Below, piece by piece: positions 28,621 to 36,942 of a stretch of 46,190 nucleotides of DNA (position 1 is the stretch's first letter; each line of letters begins with the position of its first letter). Made by a program: the position numbers and the translations under genes. This DNA is from Pseudomonadota bacterium (GTDB taxonomy: Bacteria; Pseudomonadota; Gammaproteobacteria; Steroidobacterales; Steroidobacteraceae). The stretch lies in contig JAJZMI010000087.1 of the NCBI GenBank assembly GCA_021798335.1, forward strand, positions 1 to 46,190, written 5' to 3'. Below the pieces are notes generated by a model. The model worked only from the letters and a program-made list of their open reading frames with translations. It was not told the DNA's origin and did not search any database.

Positions 28621-28640
28621 GTGCCCGCTTGCGCGGGCAC
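28621..28640. repeat. Palindromic dispersed-repeat-like hairpin GTGCCCGC-TTGC-GCGGGCAC
   Basis: 8-bp perfect stem; the minus-strand reading gives VPAQAGTF, resembling the translated signature of common dispersed intergenic palindromes. Confidence 0.5.
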
Positions 28641-28664
28641 GAGGGCATCGAACGTTGCTTCACC

Positions 28665-28688
28665 CGGCGGCCGCCGAAGCGGCCGCCG
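28665..28688 (-). other. Very stable hairpin with C(UUCG)G-type loop downstream of the Lys-rich mini-ORF
   Basis: Minus strand CGGCGGCCGC-TTCG-GCGGCCGCCG, 10-bp perfect stem; no U-tract follows. Confidence 0.6.
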
Positions 28689-28699
28689 AGCGAAAGGCC

Positions 28700-28753
28700 T
28701 CACTTCTTCTTTGCAGCTTTCTTCTTCGCGGCCTTCTTCTTTGCCTTCGCCAT
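28700..28753 (-). CDS. 17-aa lysine/alanine-rich peptide MAKAKKKAAKKKAAKKK
   Basis: ATG ... TGA on the minus strand; GGAGAG Shine-Dalgarno 5 nt upstream of ATG; TTGTAT-16-TATACT promoter-like pair at 28790-28817. Confidence 0.6.
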   Translation of the reverse strand: MAKAKKKAAKKKAAKKK

Positions 28754-28789
28754 GTTGGCTCTCCAATTGTCGGGTTAGTCCGAGGGCCG

Positions 28790-28817
28790 AGTATATACAT
28801 GCGAGGCAAAAATACAA
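28790..28817 (-). promoter_or_regulatory. Sigma70-like promoter for the Lys-rich mini-ORF
   Basis: Minus strand TTGTAT (28812-28817) 16 nt TATACT (28790-28795); alternative TTGCTT-18-TATATA. Confidence 0.5.
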
Positions 28818-28976
28818 GCAAGTCTTCAGAGGATGTGGTAACGGCGCACAGAAGCGGTCGATCGCTGCGCCGTTCATGCATCGGCGGGTCCGGTGCGCTC
28901 ATCCTGTCCGTCGCTCGCTGCAAGGCGACTCGCGCCGGCGCCTACTCGTGACGGATGCGGTGCCGTGCTCGCATTG

Positions 28977-29600
28977 TCACGGCACGCCGCGGATGCGGGC
29001 GCAATGGATGACCCCCCGCTCGGTTAGCACCATGTCGAGCGGTACGTCGTGCGCGGCGCGCGCGATGTAGTCGCGCTGCTGCACGGCATAAGCGAGTCCG
29101 ACGAGCAGGGGTCTGTGCTCCGGGGCGCGCGTGCGGCAAAACGCCAGTGCGCGATCGTAGTAGCCGCCGCCCATGCCGAGCCGGGTGCCACGGCGGTCGA
29201 AGCCGACGAGGGGCAGAAAAATGATGTGCAACGGGCGCGCATCAGGCAGTGCCGACCCTTGCGGCTCGGCGATGCCGAATCGGTTGCGGCGCACGCGCGT
29301 GCCGATCGGCGCGAACTGCATGGATCGTGCCGAACCACGCGCACCGATGCGTGGCAGGTAGACGCGACAGCCCCGTCGGCGCGCCATCGCGATCAACTCG
29401 GAGGTATCGAGTTCTTCGGGCAGGGCGGCGTACAGCCCGATGCGCCATCCCCGCCGCAACCGCAGCACGCGCACGGCACGGAGCGCGACGCTGCGTGCGG
29501 CGCGCGCGCGTTGCAGATCGGGAATGCTGCGGCGCGCCTGGCGCAGCACGGTCCGCAAGGACTCGCGGCCGTGCTCGGGGGTGCAATCAGGGAGCGTCAC
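28977..29600 (-). CDS. fau: 5-formyltetrahydrofolate cyclo-ligase
   Basis: RTVLRQARRSIPDLQRARAARS...IGLYAALPEELDTSELI...CRVYLPRI...FLPLVGFDRRGTRLGMGGGYYDRALAFCR...LVGLAYAVQQRDYIARAAHDVPLDMVLTERGVI. Confidence 0.9.
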   Translation of the reverse strand: MTLPDCTPEHGRESLRTVLRQARRSIPDLQRARAARSVALRAVRVLRLRRGWRIGLYAALPEELDTSELIAMARRRGCRVYLPRIGARGSARSMQFAPIGTRVRRNRFGIAEPQGSALPDARPLHIIFLPLVGFDRRGTRLGMGGGYYDRALAFCRTRAPEHRPLLVGLAYAVQQRDYIARAAHDVPLDMVLTERGVIHCARIRGVP

Positions 29601-29639
29601 CCGCCTGTGCCGGTGCGGGCCGTTGCTCTCGAACCGGAG

Positions 29640-29790
29640 CAACAGGTGGGACGAGCTGCGGCAGGTAAGGCTTTCCGCCCGGGGCGGACCTGCACAATTC
29701 TGCCGACAAGCCCAGAAGTCCCATGGGTGTTTCAATTAGGGTCCGAGGTAACCCGACCCACGTGTCGAGCACCGCAGGCGACGCTCGGGT
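29640..29790 (-). ncRNA. ssrS: Probable 6S RNA
   Basis: Lies between zapA and fau on the same strand (the conserved ssrS position). Minus strand has closing stem CGAG-(cgtcgc)-CTGCGG pairing with CCGCAG-CTCG about 130 nt later, enclosing a long irregular structured region, and TAGAGT -10-like box upstream. Ends approximate. Confidence 0.72.
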
Positions 29791-29832
29791 CACTCTACAC
29801 CAAACCCGGTCCGGTCGCAGGCTCGGTGCGGC

Positions 29833-30147
29833 TCACAGCTCGAGCGGCTGGGTGTGACCGAGCGCACTATCGAGGCGCTCGCGCAGCGCGCGCACCTTGT
29901 CGCTGGCCTCGACCGTGACCCGGCTGCCGCGCGTGCGCAGCTGCAGCAGCTCGTTGGCCATATTGAGCGCGACCATGACCGCAACGCGATCGAGTCCAAC
30001 CACCTTGCCGCTGTCGCGCACCTCGCGCATGCGCGCATTGAGGTATTCGGCCGCATCGAGCAGCGCCGGCCGCTCATCGTGGGGGCAAGCGACCATGTAA
30101 TCGCGGTCGAGAATGCGCACGTTGACGCGAGCGGGGTCCTGGCTCAT
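29833..30147 (-). CDS. zapA: Cell division protein ZapA
   Basis: VNVRILDRDYMVACPHDERPALLDAAEYLNARMREVRDSGKVVGLDRVAVMVALNMANELL. Confidence 0.93.
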   Translation of the reverse strand: MSQDPARVNVRILDRDYMVACPHDERPALLDAAEYLNARMREVRDSGKVVGLDRVAVMVALNMANELLQLRTRGSRVTVEASDKVRALRERLDSALGHTQPLEL

Positions 30148-30374
30148 GCGCTGTGCTCCAGGGCCTTCAATCGTCCGATCATGGCTTCGACGCGTGCGCG
30201 CACCTGCTCGTTCTTCTGCAGCAGCGAGGCGCGCTCGTTGGCGAGCGACTCGTGACGCTGCTTGAGCGCGCGGTTTTCATCACGCAGGCCTTCCACGACG
30301 CCGAGCAGCTCCTCTACCCGCCGCGTCAGGTGGGCGAGTTCGGCGTCGAGCGGCGAGGGTGCGGGGGCGGTCAT
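30144..30374 (-). CDS. TIGR02449-type small coiled-coil protein (ZapB-like)
   Basis: MTAPAPSPLDAELAHLTRRVEELLGVVEGLRDENRALKQRHESLANERASLLQKNEQVRARVEAMIGRLKALEHSA; overlaps zapA start by ATGA. Confidence 0.82.
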   Translation of the reverse strand: MTAPAPSPLDAELAHLTRRVEELLGVVEGLRDENRALKQRHESLANERASLLQKNEQVRARVEAMIGRLKALEHSA

Positions 30375-30485
30375 GCTGGCGCGACTATAGTGCCGAGCTC
30401 TTGGCGAGGTCAATCTGCGGGCGAAGGCCCTTGCCCGGCGACCCGGCGCATCCCTCGGCGTGCACATGCTGCATAATGCCCGGCA

Positions 30486-31052
30486 ATGCTCCCAGAAAAC
30501 TATGCGGACATTCAAAGTGCCCTCACCGAGGAGCACTCGCTCGCCGACGCGGCCGAGGCGCACGGCACGCTCAGCGGCTCTCTGTGCTCGGTGTCCGAGT
30601 ACCGATTCGAGGACTGGTTGTGCGACATCCTGCCGGAGGGCAAGGCCCGCCCGCCCAACGCCGCGCTCCTGCGCGAGCTGTATCGGAGCACCGCGGACGC
30701 GCTGTTCGCCCCGGACATGGGCTTCGAGCTACTGCTGCCGCAGGATGACCAGTCGATCGTCGAGCGCGCCGCCGCGCTCGGCCTGTGGTGTCAGGGGTTC
30801 CTGTACGGCCTGGGTCTGGGTGTGTTGCGTGATACGGCGCGCATGCCCGACGAGCTGAGCGAGATCGTCGCGGACATTACCGAAATCGGTCGTGCCGCGG
30901 TCGATACGGACCAGAGCGAAGAGTCGAACGAAGCGGCGTATGCGGAACTCGTGGAGTTCCTGCGCGTCAGCGTCCAAGTGGTGTTTGAGGAGCTGGCGCC
31001 GCTGCGCGAGACCTCGGCTGCACCCCTCTTACCCGGAGCATCCTTCCATTGA
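30486..31052 (+). CDS. ygfB: UPF0149 family protein YgfB
   Basis: EAHGTLSGSLCS...LLPQDDQSIVERAAALGLWCQGFLYGLGLG...DITEIGRAAVDTDQSEESNEAAYAELVEFLRVSVQVVFEEL. Confidence 0.9.
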   Translation: MLPENYADIQSALTEEHSLADAAEAHGTLSGSLCSVSEYRFEDWLCDILPEGKARPPNAALLRELYRSTADALFAPDMGFELLLPQDDQSIVERAAALGLWCQGFLYGLGLGVLRDTARMPDELSEIVADITEIGRAAVDTDQSEESNEAAYAELVEFLRVSVQVVFEELAPLRETSAAPLLPGASFH

Positions 31053-32440
31053 GAACCGTTACGGCCGCAGAAGAGTTCGCCCGCCGCCGCAGCGCGCTGA
31101 TGCGCCTGATGGGGCGAGAGGCCATCGCCATCGTGCCCTGCGCGCCGGTGCGGGCGCGCAACAATGACGTCGACTATCCGTATCGCCAGGACAGCGACTT
31201 TCACTACCTGACGGGTTTCGGCGAGCCGGAGTCCGTGGCGGTGCTCGTCCCGGGGCGCGAGCAGGCCGAATACATTCTGTTCGTGCGCGAGCGCGACCCG
31301 GCCCGCGAGATCTGGGATGGACGGCGCGCCGGCCCGGCCGGCGCGCGGCGCATCCATGGCGCGGACGATGCCTTCCCGATCGCCGACATCGACGAGATCC
31401 TGCCGGGGCTGATGGAGAACCGCGCCAAGGTCTTCTACGCCATGGGGATGTATCCGCAATTCGATCAGCGCGTGGTCGGCTGGGTGAACGGTTTGCGCAC
31501 GCAGGCGCGCAATGGCCGCCATCCCCCCCAGGAATTCGTGGCGCTCGACCAGGTGCTGCACGAGCTGCGGTTGATCAAGTCGCGTGCCGAGCTCGAGCTG
31601 ATGCGCTCCGCGGCACGCATCGGTGCGCTCGCCCACGTGCGCGCGATGCGCGCCTGCCGCCCCGGCCTCATGGAATACGAGCTGATGGCCGAGATCGTGC
31701 ACGAGTTCCGCCGCCACGGCGCCGACACGGCGTATCAGCCGATCGTCGGCGGGGGCGCCAATAGCTGCATCCTGCATTACATCGAGAACGACGCGGTCCT
31801 GCGCGCGGACGATGTCGTGCTGATCGATGCCGGCTGTGAGTACAACTATTACGCGTCGGATATCACGCGCACCTTCCCGGTCGCAGGGCGCTTCACGCCC
31901 GAGCAGCGGGCCGTGTATGACGTGGTGCTCGAGGCGAATCTTGCGGCGATTGCCAAAGTGCGTCCGGGCAATCACTGGAACGAGCCGCATGAGGCGGCCG
32001 TGCGCGTCGTGACGCAGGGGCTGGTGCGGCTTGGATTGCTCAAGGGCCGCCCGGCGAAGCTCGAGCGCGATGGCGCTTACCGGCGGTTCTTCATGCACCG
32101 CACCGGGCATTGGCTCGGCATGGATGTGCACGATGTGGGTGATTACAAGACGGGCGAGGCCTGGCGCGTGCTCGAGCCGGGCATGGTCCTCACCGTCGAG
32201 CCGGGCATCTATATCCCCCGCGGCGCGCGCGGCGTGCCGAAGCGCCTGCAAGGCATCGGGGTGCGGATCGAGGACGATGTTGTGGTGACCCGCAACGGTG
32301 CCGAGGTCCTCAGCGACGGCGCACCGAAGGATCCCGATCAGATCGAGATGCTGATGGCCGAGGTCCACGGCGAGGCGCCGAAGACGCCGCGCAGGCGGCC
32401 AGCCCGCGGTGCGCGGCGGGGGACGCGTGAGCGCCACTGA
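31049..32440 (+). CDS. pepP: Xaa-Pro aminopeptidase
   Basis: FARRRSALMRLMG...YPYRQDSDFHYLTGFGEPESVAVLVPG...VVLIDAGCEYNYYASDITRTFPVAGRF...HRTGHWLGMDVHDVG...MVLTVEPGIYIP. Confidence 0.95.
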   Translation: MRTVTAAEEFARRRSALMRLMGREAIAIVPCAPVRARNNDVDYPYRQDSDFHYLTGFGEPESVAVLVPGREQAEYILFVRERDPAREIWDGRRAGPAGARRIHGADDAFPIADIDEILPGLMENRAKVFYAMGMYPQFDQRVVGWVNGLRTQARNGRHPPQEFVALDQVLHELRLIKSRAELELMRSAARIGALAHVRAMRACRPGLMEYELMAEIVHEFRRHGADTAYQPIVGGGANSCILHYIENDAVLRADDVVLIDAGCEYNYYASDITRTFPVAGRFTPEQRAVYDVVLEANLAAIAKVRPGNHWNEPHEAAVRVVTQGLVRLGLLKGRPAKLERDGAYRRFFMHRTGHWLGMDVHDVGDYKTGEAWRVLEPGMVLTVEPGIYIPRGARGVPKRLQGIGVRIEDDVVVTRNGAEVLSDGAPKDPDQIEMLMAEVHGEAPKTPRRRPARGARRGTRERH

Positions 32441-33683
32441 GCGCACGCCCCGGCGCAATGCGAGTCGCCCGCGCGCGTACGACATCGTGATCGTCGGAGG
32501 CGGCCTGGTGGGGGCGAGTCTTGCGCTCGCACTGGCCGGCGCGGCCCGGCGCGTCCTGCTGATCGAGGGTGTGGCGCCGGACTCGAGCCTGCAGCCGAGC
32601 TTCGACGAGCGTACCACGGCGCTGGGTAATGCCAGCCGACGCATCTTCGAGGGGTTGGGCGTGTGGGATCATCTTGCGCGCGCGGCCGCTCCCATCCGCG
32701 TCATTCATATATCGGATGCGGGTCATTTCGGGGGCGCACGCTTGCGCGCCGAGGAGCAGGGGGTCGAGGCGTTCGGCTACGTAATCCCCAATCGTGTGAT
32801 CGGTGCCGCCCTGTGGCGCGCTTTGCAGCAAGCCGAGGGCGTCACGCTGCGCGTTCCGGCGCGCGTTACGGCGATCGAGATCGCCGCGGACGGGGCGGCC
32901 CTGACCGTGACCGACAGCGACGGGACGGAGGAGAGTGTCACTGCGCGGCTGTTGGTCGCCGCGGACGGGGCTCAGTCCGTGGTGCGCGCCGCGGCGGGTA
33001 TTGCCGCGGCGGTCGCGGATTACGAGCAGGTGGCGATCACCGCGGCGGTGACCACCGATCGGCCGAGTGACGGAACCGCGTACGAGCGTTTCACAGCCTC
33101 CGGGCCGGTGGCCGTGCTGCCGTTGCGCGATGGCGGTTACGGCACGGTCTGGGCCTGTCCTGCGGCACATGCGGCGCAACTGCTGCAGCTGAGCGATGCG
33201 GCGTACTTGGCCGCGCTCCAGGGGCGCTTCGGATGGCGCATCGGGCGGCTGCTGCGCGCCGGACGGCGGGCCTCGTATCCTCTGAAGCTCTCGCGGGCCG
33301 CCGCGAGCGTGGGCACACGGACCGTGCTGGTCGGCAATGCGGCGCAGGGGCTGCATCCGGTCGCGGGCCAGGGCTTCAACCTCGGGCTGCGCGATGCGGC
33401 ACTGTTAGCCGAGCACATTGTCGCCGCCGGCGGTGATCCGGGTTCGCCCGAGCTGCTGGACGGCTACTGTCGTGCGCGTGCCGCGGACCGCAGCGGCGTC
33501 GTGCGGTTCACCGATTCCCTGGTCAGGCTGTTCGCCAGCCGCCTGCCCGGCGTGAGCGTGCTGCGCGACTTGGGCCTGGTGCTGTTCGATCTTTCCCCGC
33601 CGGCCAAGCGGGCTCTGGCGCGGGTGAGCCTGGGGTTCGGCGGCCCGATGCCGCGGCTGGCGCGGGGCTTGACCCTGACATGA
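32427..33683 (+). CDS. ubiH: UbiH-type FAD-dependent ubiquinone hydroxylase
   Basis: YDIVIVGGGLVGASLALALAG...LLVAADGAQSVVRAAAGI...VLVGNAAQGLHPVAGQGFNLGLRDAALLAEHI. Start uncertain (32409 or 32427). Confidence 0.9.
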   Translation: MSATERTPRRNASRPRAYDIVIVGGGLVGASLALALAGAARRVLLIEGVAPDSSLQPSFDERTTALGNASRRIFEGLGVWDHLARAAAPIRVIHISDAGHFGGARLRAEEQGVEAFGYVIPNRVIGAALWRALQQAEGVTLRVPARVTAIEIAADGAALTVTDSDGTEESVTARLLVAADGAQSVVRAAAGIAAAVADYEQVAITAAVTTDRPSDGTAYERFTASGPVAVLPLRDGGYGTVWACPAAHAAQLLQLSDAAYLAALQGRFGWRIGRLLRAGRRASYPLKLSRAAASVGTRTVLVGNAAQGLHPVAGQGFNLGLRDAALLAEHIVAAGGDPGSPELLDGYCRARAADRSGVVRFTDSLVRLFASRLPGVSVLRDLGLVLFDLSPPAKRALARVSLGFGGPMPRLARGLTLT

Positions 33684-34936
33684 GCGGTGTCCGAACGGAT
33701 TGGGACGTGCTGGTCATCGGCGGCGGGCCGGTCGGCGCGTGCGCGGCGGCGTTGCTGCAGCGCGCAACCGCCAAGGCGCGCCAGCCGCTGACGGTCGGCT
33801 TGCTCGAGCCGGCGCGCCCCACGCCTGTGGCGCCGGACTCGCCACTCGACGCGCGGGTATCGGCCTGGTCACGCGCCAGCGAGCGCATTCTGCGCGCCGC
33901 CGGCGCCTGGGAGCGCATGGCGCCGCAGCGCATGGCGCCCTACGAGCGCATGTGCGTCTGGCCAGAGGCGCTGTCGGTCCGCAGTCCGCAGGCGCTGGTC
34001 TTCGATGCCGCGTGCGCGGGTGAGGCCAATCTCGGGGTCATCGCGGAGAATCGGCTGGCGCAGTGCGCGGCGCTCGAGGCGTTCGTGGCCTGCGGTGGGA
34101 CGATCATCCCTCAGACACTGTCGGCGGTGACCGTCGGCGAGCAGGCGGTGCAGGTGCGTACCGGTTCGGGCATCGAGCGATGCCGATTGCTGATCGGTGC
34201 CGACGGGGCCGATTCCAGAGTGCGCGAGGCGGTCGGCCTGCTCGCCCATGTACACAGCTACGGGCAGAAGGCGATTGTTGCGAACGTTCGCACTGAGCGC
34301 CCTCACGAGCACACCGCTTGGCAGCGCTTCCTGCGCACCGGGACGCTGGCATTCCTGCCGTTGGCCGACGCGTCGAGCTCCATCGTCTGGTCTGTCGACG
34401 AGGCGGTTGCGGGCGAGCTGCTCGCGATGGATGGATCGAGCTTCGAGCAGGCGCTGCTCACTGCGTCTGATGGCGTGCTCGGCGCCGTGCGGTTGTGTAC
34501 CGAGCGTGCCGCGCTCCCCTTGCGCCGCCTGCAGGCCGAGCGCTTCACCGCGGCTCGCTGCGCGCTGATCGGTGATGCCGCGCATGTGGTGCATCCGCTG
34601 GCCGGTCAGGGCGTGAATCTGGGCTTGCTCGATGCGGCGGCGCTCGTCGAGTGCGTGCTGCGGGCCCATCGGGCGGGGGAGGACCCGGGGGCGATGAGCC
34701 CGTTGCGCCGGTACGAGCGCTGGCGCAAGAGCGAGCTGGTGCCGCTGGCGCTGGCGATCGACGCATTCAACCGCTTCCTCGCCCATGGCGCCGGTCCGCT
34801 CTCGAGGCTCGCGCAGCGGGGGCTGTCCTGGGTGAATCGCAGCGAGGAGGTCAAGCGCTTCTTCATCACCCGCGCGCTCGGGTTGGCGGGGGAGCTGCCC
34901 GAGGCTGCGCGCCGGGGCGATGCCTGGCTCAGCTGA
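33680..34936 (+). CDS. ubiI: UbiI/VisC-type FAD-dependent ubiquinone hydroxylase
   Basis: DVLVIGGGPVGACAAALLQ...LLIGADGADSRVREAVG...CALIGDAAHVVHPLAGQGVNLGLLDAAALVECV. Confidence 0.85.
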   Translation: MSGVRTDWDVLVIGGGPVGACAAALLQRATAKARQPLTVGLLEPARPTPVAPDSPLDARVSAWSRASERILRAAGAWERMAPQRMAPYERMCVWPEALSVRSPQALVFDAACAGEANLGVIAENRLAQCAALEAFVACGGTIIPQTLSAVTVGEQAVQVRTGSGIERCRLLIGADGADSRVREAVGLLAHVHSYGQKAIVANVRTERPHEHTAWQRFLRTGTLAFLPLADASSSIVWSVDEAVAGELLAMDGSSFEQALLTASDGVLGAVRLCTERAALPLRRLQAERFTAARCALIGDAAHVVHPLAGQGVNLGLLDAAALVECVLRAHRAGEDPGAMSPLRRYERWRKSELVPLALAIDAFNRFLAHGAGPLSRLAQRGLSWVNRSEEVKRFFITRALGLAGELPEAARRGDAWLS

Positions 34937-35267
34937 GCGGGATCCGATCGATCTTCGCGGCGCAGATGAAGTCGTTCTCCGACAGCCCGTTGATCGCGTG
35001 CGTGGTGTACTGCACGCGGCAATAGTTGTAGCCGACCTCGAGATCCGGATGATGGTCCTCGATGTTGGCGATGTGGGCGAGCGCGTTTACGAAGCTCATG
35101 GTCCGGTAGAAGTCCAGGAACTTGAACTCCCGTCTGAGGAACGGTCCCTCGTGGGAAACGACCCACTGAGGCGAGAGGTGCCGGGCCAGCGCCTCGGCCT
35201 GCGCGCGGGTGAGTGGCGGCACGCCACCCTCGCAGGGCTTGCACTTCTTGTCGGTCAGCTCGCTCAT
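34929..35267 (-). CDS. phhB: 4a-hydroxytetrahydrobiopterin dehydratase
   Basis: CEGGVPPLTRAQAEALARHLSPQWVV...FKFLDFYRTMSFVNALAHIANIEDHHPDLEVGYNYCRVQYTTHAINGLSENDFICAAKID. Confidence 0.93.
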   Translation of the reverse strand: MSELTDKKCKPCEGGVPPLTRAQAEALARHLSPQWVVSHEGPFLRREFKFLDFYRTMSFVNALAHIANIEDHHPDLEVGYNYCRVQYTTHAINGLSENDFICAAKIDRIPLS

Positions 35268-35277
35268 CGCCGTGCCC

Positions 35278-36525
35278 TCAGGCGACCGCGGTCTCGGACG
35301 CGGCCTGCCTCTTGCTGAACTTGCGCGCCACGTATTGCTCGAGCAGATCCTGGAATTCCTCCGCGATGTGATCTCCCTTGAGCGTCACGGTCTTCTGCCC
35401 GTCCTCGTAGACCGGCGCAACGGGCCGCTCGCCCGTGCCCGGCAGACTGATGCCGATATTGGCATGCTTGCTCTCGCCGGGGCCGTTGACCACGCAGCCC
35501 ATGACCGCGACGGTCATGTCCTCGACCCCCTGGTACTCGCGCCGCCACGCCGGCATCCGGTGGCGGATGTGCGTCTGGATGCGTTGGGCGAGTTCCTGGA
35601 AGACGGTGCTGGTCGTGCGCCCGCAACCGGGGCAGGCCGTCACGAGCGGCAGGAACGAGCGCAGGCCCATCGTCTGCAGAATTTCCTGGGCCACGATCAC
35701 CTCCTGTGTGCGGTCGCCGCCCGGTTCGGGCGTGAGCGATACACGAATCGTGTCGCCGATTCCCCGCTGCAGGAGCACGGCCATGCCGGCGGTGGAGGCC
35801 ACGATTCCCTTGGAGCCCATCCCCGCTTCGGTCAGGCCCAGATGCAGCGGATAGTCGCAGCGGCCGGCGAGTTCGCCGTAGATCGCGATCAGGTCCTGCA
35901 CGCCGCTCACTTTGGCCGAAAGAATGATGCGATCGTGAGGCATGCCGAGTGTTTCGGCCCGGCGCGCGCTGTCGAGTGCCGAGAGCACTACCGCGTTGCG
36001 CATGATCTGTTGCGCGCTCAGGGGCTGGTCGCTGGCCGAGTTCTCGTCCATCAGGCGCGTGAGCAGATCCTGATCCAGGCTGCCCCAGTTGACGCCGATG
36101 CGTACCGGCTTGCCGTAGCGGCAGGCGGTCTCGATCATCTCGGCGAACTGCGGGTCACGCTTGCTGCCGCGCCCGACGTTGCCCGGATTGATGCGGTACT
36201 TGGCGAGCGCTTCGGCGCAAGCCGGATGCTCGCGCAGCAGCTTGTGGCCATTGAAATGAAAATCGCCGATCAGCGGCACGCCGACACCCATCTGATCCAG
36301 CCGCTCGCGGATGCGCGGCACCGCCTCGGCAGCCTCGGCCGTGTTTACGGTGACGCGTACCAGCTCGGAGCCGGCGCGGGCCAGCGCTTTGACCTGCTGA
36401 GCCGTACCCTCGGCGTCGGCGGTGTCGGTGTTCGTCATCGACTGGACGACGACGGGTGCGTCGCCACCGACACGGATGGCGCCAATCTGGACGGGGACGG
36501 ACGAGCGGCGGGGGATCGAGGACAT
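35278..36525 (-). CDS. ispG: 4-hydroxy-3-methylbut-2-en-1-yl diphosphate synthase
   Basis: [37 protein letters not shown]...[15 protein letters not shown]...[19 protein letters not shown]...[25 protein letters not shown]. Confidence 0.95.
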   Translation of the reverse strand: MSSIPRRSSVPVQIGAIRVGGDAPVVVQSMTNTDTADAEGTAQQVKALARAGSELVRVTVNTAEAAEAVPRIRERLDQMGVGVPLIGDFHFNGHKLLREHPACAEALAKYRINPGNVGRGSKRDPQFAEMIETACRYGKPVRIGVNWGSLDQDLLTRLMDENSASDQPLSAQQIMRNAVVLSALDSARRAETLGMPHDRIILSAKVSGVQDLIAIYGELAGRCDYPLHLGLTEAGMGSKGIVASTAGMAVLLQRGIGDTIRVSLTPEPGGDRTQEVIVAQEILQTMGLRSFLPLVTACPGCGRTTSTVFQELAQRIQTHIRHRMPAWRREYQGVEDMTVAVMGCVVNGPGESKHANIGISLPGTGERPVAPVYEDGQKTVTLKGDHIAEEFQDLLEQYVARKFSKRQAASETAVA

Positions 36526-36691
36526 GGGAACCTGCCAGTGACGGGGTGGGCCGTGGAGCCAGGCGATTTTACCGGGCCGGGCCGCCGGCCGCGACCACCG
36601 CCGCGGGCCGGGCGTCCCTCGCCCCGGGCATGCGCGGCGCAGACTCCAATCCAGCCCTAAGACTGGTATCATTGCCGGGTCTCGTCAATCC

Positions 36692-36899
36692 GTCTGCACG
36701 GAGAGGGCCCGGCGTGCCGCCGGGACGCCGAAGGCGCAATTTCCGCCCGGAAACGCTCAGGCACACGAACGGCAGATGATGCAGGCGATCGCTGCGCCTG
36801 CGCGGGATCTCTGGAGAGCGGCGGACGCCTCGCGGCGCCGGCCCACCGAAGGGGAGAGGCGCACTTGCGCCCGATCTCTCAGGTCACCGGACAGAGGGG
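36692..36899 (+). promoter_or_regulatory. Tandem glycine riboswitch (two aptamers) upstream of gcvT
   Basis: Aptamer 1: CGGAGAGGG...GACGCCGAAGGCGCAA...GGAAACGCTCAGGCA; aptamer 2: CTGGAGAGCGG...CACCGAAGGGGAGAGGCGCACTTGCGCCCGATCTCTCAGGTCACCGGACAGAGGGG. Extended -10 TGGTATCAT just upstream. Confidence 0.93.
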
Positions 36900-36925
36900 C
36901 GGCAGGCTGGGCCTGCCGTTTTTTT
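36900..36925 (+). terminator. Intrinsic terminator/expression platform of the glycine riboswitch
   Basis: CGGCAGGC-TGG-GCCTGCCG-TTTTTTT immediately after aptamer 2 and 18 nt before the gcvT GTG start. Confidence 0.88.
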
Positions 36926-36942
36926 GTTTCTGAGGAGGATCT

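Noticed and set aside
28660-28923. 87-aa minus-strand ORF covering the Lys-rich mini-ORF in another frame
   Set aside because: No SD or family signature; the shorter in-frame 17-aa ORF has SD, promoter-like elements and a coherent composition.
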